Shown here one piece after another: positions 59,911 through 64,000 of a stretch of DNA of 64,000 bases (positions are counted from its first letter, which is position 1; each line of letters opens with the position of its first letter). A program made the translations under genes and the position numbers. Origin of the DNA: Bradyrhizobium sp. in8p8 (GTDB taxonomy: Bacteria > Pseudomonadota > Alphaproteobacteria > Rhizobiales > Xanthobacteraceae). A model generated the notes under the pieces. That model was not told where the DNA came from and did not search any database. It saw nothing but the letters and a program-made list of their open reading frames with translations. The stretch spans positions 582,001-646,000 of the forward strand of contig NZ_AUGD01000001.1 of the NCBI RefSeq assembly GCF_000426845.1. The letters are read 5' to 3'.

Positions 59911-60295
59911 GACTGCGCCTCGAAGGACGCCAAAACGCGTAGAGTGCCGAAAATGTAGTTGATCTCATTCTTAAAAATCCAAGGCGCGGCACGCGCCCCG
60001 ACCGACCGGCACGCCGGAACCCAAGCCATGTCAATGGCTTGCGGTTCGAGCGGCGAGCCCCTTTTATCTCGCCGTCCTGCCGTCGTGGTCTCCGGGTCGC
60101 CGGTTCCCGAAAGAGCCACCGCGACCTGGCCGCCAACTCGCGAAGCCCCCACTGCTTCCGAGCGCTTGCGATAGCGATCGTTACCCGAAGGGCCGAGACA
60201 CCCGAAGGGTGGCTCGGTGAGGAGCGAAGCGACGAGTAGAGCGCGGGCCGAAGGCATCGCCCATACACCATCAGCTTGCGAACCCGCACACCTGG
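59911..60295. other. Hairpin-rich gap upstream of the relaxase, candidate oriT
   Basis: 385 bases without a convincing gene. Within it, CCGAG-A-CACCC-GAA-GGGTG-G-CTCGG (60193-60217) forms a hairpin with two five-base stems around one mismatch, and ACCCGAAGGG occurs twice (60183-60192 and 60200-60209). An origin of transfer usually lies just upstream of the relaxase gene and contains such inverted repeats. No nick-site consensus was recognised. Confidence 0.4.
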
Positions 60296-61126
60296 TCATC
60301 GCGATACTCCCGAATCCGATCGAGGGACGAACATGCCAATTGGCCGGGGGACCATGGGCGAAACATCGGGCGCCGAGAACGCGGTCGTGACACCGCTAGA
60401 CGGCATGAGCGCCAACAACCGATCACGCGTCTTCATGAGATCGGATCGCGTGACGAATAGCGTCGCAGCTGCTGATGACTGTCCGCCGGACGTCCACCTC
60501 GGCGGCAGTTCGACGGCAAGCAGATTTGCAAGCTTTGCGACGTATGCTCGCGTCTCGTCTGGCAGAGAGCCGCCCGCAAGATGCTCTTCATAGCGAGATG
60601 GTCCCGCATTGTACGCCGCAAACACGCCAGGCGAGCCATACCGATCGAGCAGTTCGCGCAAGTACGCCGTACCGGCCAGAATGTTGTCGTGCGGGTCGTA
60701 GGGGTCGTTCCCGAGATTGTAGCGCACACGAAGTTCCGCCCAAGTCGCTGGCATGATTTGCATCAGGCCCATTGCGCCTTTTGGCGATCTGGCGTGCACG
60801 TCACCAGCACTCTCGATGCGTTGGACTGATCGGATCCAGTTCGGCGCAATCGCAAAGCGTTGTGCGGCTTCATTGATGAAGCCGGCAAATGAGTGAGCGG
60901 TCTGACTGATCGCCGGCTGGGCGGTTGATCCGCTCTGGGCCAAAGCAGCACCGTCGAACGCGGTCAGAAGAAGCATCACGGGCACGACTGCACAAACGCG
61001 CGTGCCCAACCGACCCAAGCACGCGGTCGGGCTCGCGCCAGCCTTGCAGACATCGATCGAGACGGAGGAATGATCCCGCAATCGATCGAACAAGGGCATG
61101 GCGAGGAGAACACGTCGAATACGCAC
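60296..61126 (-). CDS. Lytic transglycosylase (VirB1-like)
   Basis: A 276-residue exported SLT-type muramidase. A hydrophobic segment (VCAVVPVMLLLTAFDGAALA) serves as signal; the catalytic glutamate is in WIRSVQRIESAGDVHARSPK, followed by GAMGLMQIMPATWAEL and NILAGTAYLRELLDRYG, AAYNAGPSRYE. It opens peptidoglycan for the mating channel. The start is taken as GTG at 61126, seven bases after GGAGGGG; an ATG at 61147 inside traF is the alternative. Confidence 0.85.
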   Translation of the reverse strand: MRIRRVLLAMPLFDRLRDHSSVSIDVCKAGASPTACLGRLGTRVCAVVPVMLLLTAFDGAALAQSGSTAQPAISQTAHSFAGFINEAAQRFAIAPNWIRSVQRIESAGDVHARSPKGAMGLMQIMPATWAELRVRYNLGNDPYDPHDNILAGTAYLRELLDRYGSPGVFAAYNAGPSRYEEHLAGGSLPDETRAYVAKLANLLAVELPPRWTSGGQSSAAATLFVTRSDLMKTRDRLLALMPSSGVTTAFSAPDVSPMVPRPIGMFVPRSDSGVSR

Positions 61127-61128
61127 GA

Positions 61129-61641
61129 TCACCCCTCCCACGTCCACACCGGCATCGCACGGCCGATCACGCTGGATGCCGGAAGAAATCCAAAATACCG
61201 GCCATCAAGAGAGTCGTCCGACTGCCAGTTCATCAGAAACAGATCGCCGTCGCCGACGACGCGGCAGCCCTGCCATTTCGGCAGCGGCCGGCCGCGTCCG
61301 TCGCGGTCCTTCGCCTCGCCCACCGCGACCTCGTCGACCGAAATCGTGAGGCCGGTTCTGCAAACACTCTGCCCCGGAAGGGCGAGCACGCGCTTCAGCA
61401 TGGGCACGCCAATGGGCAAATAGCCGTTCAAATCGAGGAAGGTCGCGAGCGGCTCCGGCGGCTGCACGGCGACCAATTCAGTAACTTGGAATTGGTCCGC
61501 CGGTCGGAGGCGGTAGAGACCGATCGGCACGCTCGCGGATGCGTTCCAGATGTATAGCGGAATCGGCTCCAGGACGATCGTCGCGATGAGCGCAGCAGCG
61601 ACCCCAATCGTCACGGCCAGCATCGGTAGGCGGCCCGTCAT
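61129..61641 (-). CDS. traF: TraF-type signal peptidase S26
   Basis: A 170-residue membrane peptidase. The catalytic serine is in NASASVPIGLYRL, the catalytic lysine in PMLKRVLALPGQSV, and the C-terminal box is SLDGRYFGFLPASSVIGRA. One N-terminal membrane span is present. In IncP-type systems TraF processes and cyclises the TrbC pilin. The start overlaps the end of the DUF2840 gene. Confidence 0.88.
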   Translation of the reverse strand: MTGRLPMLAVTIGVAAALIATIVLEPIPLYIWNASASVPIGLYRLRPADQFQVTELVAVQPPEPLATFLDLNGYLPIGVPMLKRVLALPGQSVCRTGLTISVDEVAVGEAKDRDGRGRPLPKWQGCRVVGDGDLFLMNWQSDDSLDGRYFGFLPASSVIGRAMPVWTWEG

Positions 61642-62102
61642 CGCATCACCCTTTGGCGATGGAGCCAGGCCTGATGGCGCGCTTTCGTATACGGGCGCGG
61701 GTTTTCATTAACGGACAGACGGTTGTGAACGTGATGCCAATGGTCGGGAGCGACATCAGCCGGATCGACGCCGAGCGCCTCAACGGCATCGATCATCTGC
61801 AGCACGCGCTCGACCTTCGGCCAGCCGGACAGGCGCAGCAGAATCTCACCGCCGGGCGTCACATAAGGAACGGTCGAGCAGCGCTGTCCCAGTGCGACCG
61901 CGCGCAAGATGTCGATGCGCGAAATGATCGTGCCAAAGTCGTTGGAGGTCCACCGGACGAAGGCAAAGATGCTGCCTGGCGCGAATGACAGGACACGCCG
62001 ATGGCGATCAAGCTTCCGTTCCCCGACAATGCGACCGAACCGAATGCGGTTTTCGATGCGCTTCTCGAGCCACAACACTTCCACTTCCGTGAGATCGCTC
62101 AT
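61638..62102 (-). CDS. DUF2840 protein
   Basis: A 154-residue protein covering a DUF2840 domain: VEVLWLEKRIENRIRFGRIV, then FAFVRWTSNDFGTIISRIDI and VTPGGEILLRLSGWPKVERV. It is cytoplasmic, with no known function, and is regularly found next to traF in this type of element. The start at 62102 is chosen because the domain begins there; the 24 residues encoded upstream are low in complexity. Its stop overlaps the traF start. Confidence 0.78.
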   Translation of the reverse strand: MSDLTEVEVLWLEKRIENRIRFGRIVGERKLDRHRRVLSFAPGSIFAFVRWTSNDFGTIISRIDILRAVALGQRCSTVPYVTPGGEILLRLSGWPKVERVLQMIDAVEALGVDPADVAPDHWHHVHNRLSVNENPRPYTKARHQAWLHRQRVMR

Positions 62103-62244
62103 GCGGCGGCTCCCGGACGCTGGGGCTGGCAGCCGTGAGCTTGGGGCTCGGTCGAGAGTGTGTATCGCCTGCAAAGGCAGGCTGGCCTGTCGGACTGCCG
62201 TTGCCGAGCGCCATCGACGCCGCTTTCGGCCTGCTCCGTTAGAA

Positions 62245-62261
62245 GAAATCCGAAGGATTTC
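62245..62261 (-). terminator. Hairpin after the repA gene
   Basis: GAAATCC-GAA-GGATTTC is a perfect seven-base-pair hairpin in the gap between repA and the DUF2840 gene. On the minus strand TTCTAAC follows, so the T tract is weak; it may stop or slow the repA transcript. Confidence 0.4.
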
Positions 62262-62321
62262 CGGTTAGTAAAGTTAGAGCGGCTGGAAAGCGCGGAGAAA
62301 CAAGCTCTTAAGCTCGATTCC

Positions 62322-62386
62322 GGTCCCCGATAGCACGAGGATCGGGTCCCCGATAGCACGAGGGTTGCGGTCCCCGATAGCACGAG
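62322..62386. repeat. Three iterons next to the RepA gene
   Basis: GGTCCCCGATAGCACGAG occurs three times without mismatch at 62322-62339, 62345-62362 and 62369-62386. The copies start 23 and 24 bases apart, about two turns of the helix, so a protein could bind all three on one face. They sit five bases after the stop codon of the replication-initiator-like gene, as expected for iterons of an origin of replication. The gap 62103-62391 holds no parA gene. Confidence 0.7.
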
Positions 62387-62391
62387 CTGAT

Positions 62392-63273
62392 TCACAGGTT
62401 GTCCTCCGAATTTGGAATGAGACCGCGCCGGCGCAAGCGGGCCGTTAAGGGATCAACAGGCGTGGGTGCAAAGTTCAGTCGCTCGGTGCCATCAGGGTCG
62501 CGCGTGAGCACGAGCTGATAACCGGGCAATGTCTGGCGCTGGACGATCTGGCGCACGTCGTAAGCAAAGTGCTTGAGGGGCGAGAGGATGCCGGACTTGG
62601 CATGGAGGTGCACCAGATCAAAACTCCAGCCGCCGTCCTGGCGTCCGCCGTGCTTGCGCACAAGACGATAAAGCCACCTCTCAAGTCCGCCCGTCAGCTC
62701 GAAATAGGCGCGATCAATCGTCAGCACGAGCGCGTCATCGATGACGCCAGCGTAGAACCAATCCGGCAGGATCAGCTCGATCCCAAATGGGCGGCCATTT
62801 GCATCGGCCGTCTCTTTCCACTCGTTGATCCAGGAGAAGCGATGCCGTCGCCGCTCTGCCGGCTGACGGATCGACGTCAGCACGGTCGTTGACTGAAGTC
62901 TGTCGAGACCCGCCTTCAGCCGATCATAGTCGCGTGCGCCGGTGCCGCGGCCGACGAACGTCAGAATTTCATACGGCGTTGCAGCCATCAGGCGCGACGT
63001 CTTCAGGCCGGCATCACGGGCTTCGACAATCTGGGACGCGGCCCAGATCAGAACGTCTGCATCCCAGATCGTCGCCATGCCGTGTTCCGGCACGGCTTCG
63101 ACACGAATTGCGATCGCACCGGCACGGAAGTCGATCGGCACGATCCGCTTAGTCTTTGCGAGGGAGAAGAACGGATACGCCATCAGATCCTGCGCGTCGC
63201 GCGGCGCAAGATCGCCGGGCAACGCCCGAAAGAGCTCAAGCTGGTCGCGCTCCGAATGGTGTTTGCGCCGCAT
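62392..63273 (-). CDS. repA: Replication initiator protein A (RPA family)
   Basis: A 293-residue protein of the RPA initiator family found in alphaproteobacterial plasmids and elements. Family segments are QLELFRALPGDLAPRDAQDL and MAYPFFSLAKTKR at the N-terminus, ILTFVGRGTGARDYDRLKAG, LDRLQSTTVLTSIR, and FELTGGLERWLYRLVRKHGG. It should bind the iterons at its 3' end and start replication of the excised element. The start at 63273 (MRRKHHSERDQLELF) is preferred; an upstream ATG overlaps the next gene. Confidence 0.85.
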   Translation of the reverse strand: MRRKHHSERDQLELFRALPGDLAPRDAQDLMAYPFFSLAKTKRIVPIDFRAGAIAIRVEAVPEHGMATIWDADVLIWAASQIVEARDAGLKTSRLMAATPYEILTFVGRGTGARDYDRLKAGLDRLQSTTVLTSIRQPAERRRHRFSWINEWKETADANGRPFGIELILPDWFYAGVIDDALVLTIDRAYFELTGGLERWLYRLVRKHGGRQDGGWSFDLVHLHAKSGILSPLKHFAYDVRQIVQRQTLPGYQLVLTRDPDGTERLNFAPTPVDPLTARLRRRGLIPNSEDNL

Positions 63274-63295
63274 GGTCACTACTCTCACGCGGCAA

Positions 63296-63577
63296 TCAGC
63301 GACGTTCCTGGCCCGCATACGGGCGCAGCGCGGGCTGCTTCTTGGCCGGCAGTACCGTCCCCTTCCCGGGATCGGACGTCGACGTCTTGGCGCCGCGGTC
63401 AGCCCACGCTTTCAGGTCATCGACGGCGTAGACAACACGTCCGCCGATCTTCCGATACGTCGGTCCAGTACCGTACGTGCGGTGCTTCTCGAGCGTGCGA
63501 CCGGACAGGCCAAGATAGCGCGCGGCCTCAGGTGTACGCAGGAATCGCGGTGGTAGACCGGCCATCGGATCGGGCAT
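63296..63577 (-). CDS. AlpA-like helix-turn-helix protein
   Basis: A 93-residue protein of the MerR/AlpA excisionase-like group: PPRFLRTPEAARYLGLSGRT, then LEKHRTYGTGPTYRKIGGRV and VYAVDDLKAWADRG. Such proteins control recombinase genes or act as recombination directionality factors. The ATG at 63577 has GGAG seven bases upstream. As no other excisionase is seen near the integrase, this is the best candidate in the window, though it could just regulate repA. Confidence 0.75.
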   Translation of the reverse strand: MPDPMAGLPPRFLRTPEAARYLGLSGRTLEKHRTYGTGPTYRKIGGRVVYAVDDLKAWADRGAKTSTSDPGKGTVLPAKKQPALRPYAGQERR

Positions 63578-63711
63578 TTGAGGACTCCAGGAGGACATCG
63601 CACTACGCCTGGCTAGGCCGGCGTGTGTGCGGTCATCATGGAGAAGCAAGATCTCGGAGGGGGATGCCGAATATGGAGGGGGCCGCTTTCGATACCCCCC
63701 AACCGGAAGGG

Positions 63712-64000
63712 CTATTCGTCCCTGCGCCCGGACCGCAGAAGTTTGCGGTAACCACCGCGCATCAACGCAAGGCCGCCTTGCACCAAGCGGATTGTTCGAT
63801 TGCGCAGATCATGGGTCTTCCAGGCACGGTCGGGGATTCGCTTTTTGCCGAAGAGCGCTTCGGCGATAACGCGATAGCTTCCGCCGGCGCTGCGAGCATC
63901 AAGCGCACGGATCGCGGCGCTCAAGCGTTCGCGCCGCTGTTTAGATAGTTGGTGAAAGGCAGGACCTGGTGCGCGTCCATTCATCGCGCGCCACAGCCGG
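63712..64000 (-). CDS. DUF2285 protein, partial at right edge
   Basis: The C-terminal 95 codons of a DUF2285 protein: RLSAAIRALDARSAGGSYRV, then IAEALFGKKRI, and LMRGGYRKLLRSGRRDE at the end. An ATG lies at 63984, but the frame stays open to the window edge and the family motif begins further upstream (LWRAMNGRAPGPAF), so the gene very likely continues outside. DUF2285 proteins accompany this kind of transfer module; they have a helix-turn-helix-like pattern but no known function. Confidence 0.7.
   Translation of the reverse strand, partial: RLWRAMNGRAPGPAFHQLSKQRRERLSAAIRALDARSAGGSYRVIAEALFGKKRIPDRAWKTHDLRNRTIRLVQGGLALMRGGYRKLLRSGRRDE

Noticed and set aside
62322..62386. CRISPR array
   Set aside because: The repeats are 18 bases with only five to six bases between them, too short for spacers; they fit iterons beside repA.

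Overview
The window looks like the chromosome of a high-GC alphaproteobacterium, most likely Bradyrhizobium or a close relative, carrying the left end and most of an integrative conjugative element (ICE). The basis is the codon use, the small cysteine-containing secreted proteins, the AbrB-type permease and DsbB on the left, and the rhizobial-type trb/tra set on the right. No rRNA, CRISPR array or transposase gene was seen.

Layout. 1-4.3 kb is ordinary chromosome: a DsbA-like protein (cut by the window edge), a PaaI-type thioesterase divergent from a TetR regulator, two small secreted proteins, an AbrB-family membrane protein and DsbB. A tRNA-Leu(CAA) at 4344-4428 is followed directly by a tyrosine recombinase that points away from it, so the tRNA 3' end is the likely attachment site. 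Everything from about 4.43 kb to the right edge appears to be one element; its far end lies outside the window.

6.4-10.7 kb is an anti-phage locus: a divergent XRE repressor plus ImmA/IrrE peptidase pair (like CapH/CapP) facing a tight operon of a DUF2188 protein, a patatin-like phospholipase (CapV type), a CD-NTase and a stand-alone E2-like protein. This is a short type II (E2-only) CBASS. To its right lie two short remnants of a DUF2274 gene, the same family that sits intact beside trbI at 44.5 kb.

11.2-41.7 kb is a catabolic island, visibly AT-richer than the chromosome. It holds a three-component Rieske oxygenase with a nu-class glutathione transferase and an FAD-linked oxidase, a family-5 (dpp-like) ABC importer, glycolate oxidase glcDEF, a VOC protein, an aldehyde dehydrogenase, an acyl-CoA ligase, glutathione reductase, a FadR-type GntR regulator, a carbohydrate-type ABC importer, a class III CoA-transferase and a GMC alcohol oxidoreductase. 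Copies or variants of one palindrome (TTGGT-N3-ACCAA) occur in five of its promoter regions, suggesting a single regulon run by the GntR protein. The enzyme set suggests oxidation of an alcohol through aldehyde and acid to a CoA ester, together with 2-hydroxyacid oxidation and ring hydroxylation; the substrate is unknown and no ring-cleavage enzyme is visible.

42-64 kb is the transfer module: a TraR/LuxR-like regulator and a LuxI-type AHL synthase, a LysR regulator, DUF2274, trbI-G-F-L-(K)-J-E-D-C-B, an MFS transporter, a ribbon-helix-helix protein, the TraG coupling protein, a DUF3363 relaxase, a lytic transglycosylase, the TraF peptidase, a DUF2840 protein, three 18-bp iterons, a RepA-like initiator, an AlpA-like DNA-binding protein and a DUF2285 protein cut by the right edge. 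The trb genes are chained by overlapping stop/start codons, as expected for one long operon read leftward.
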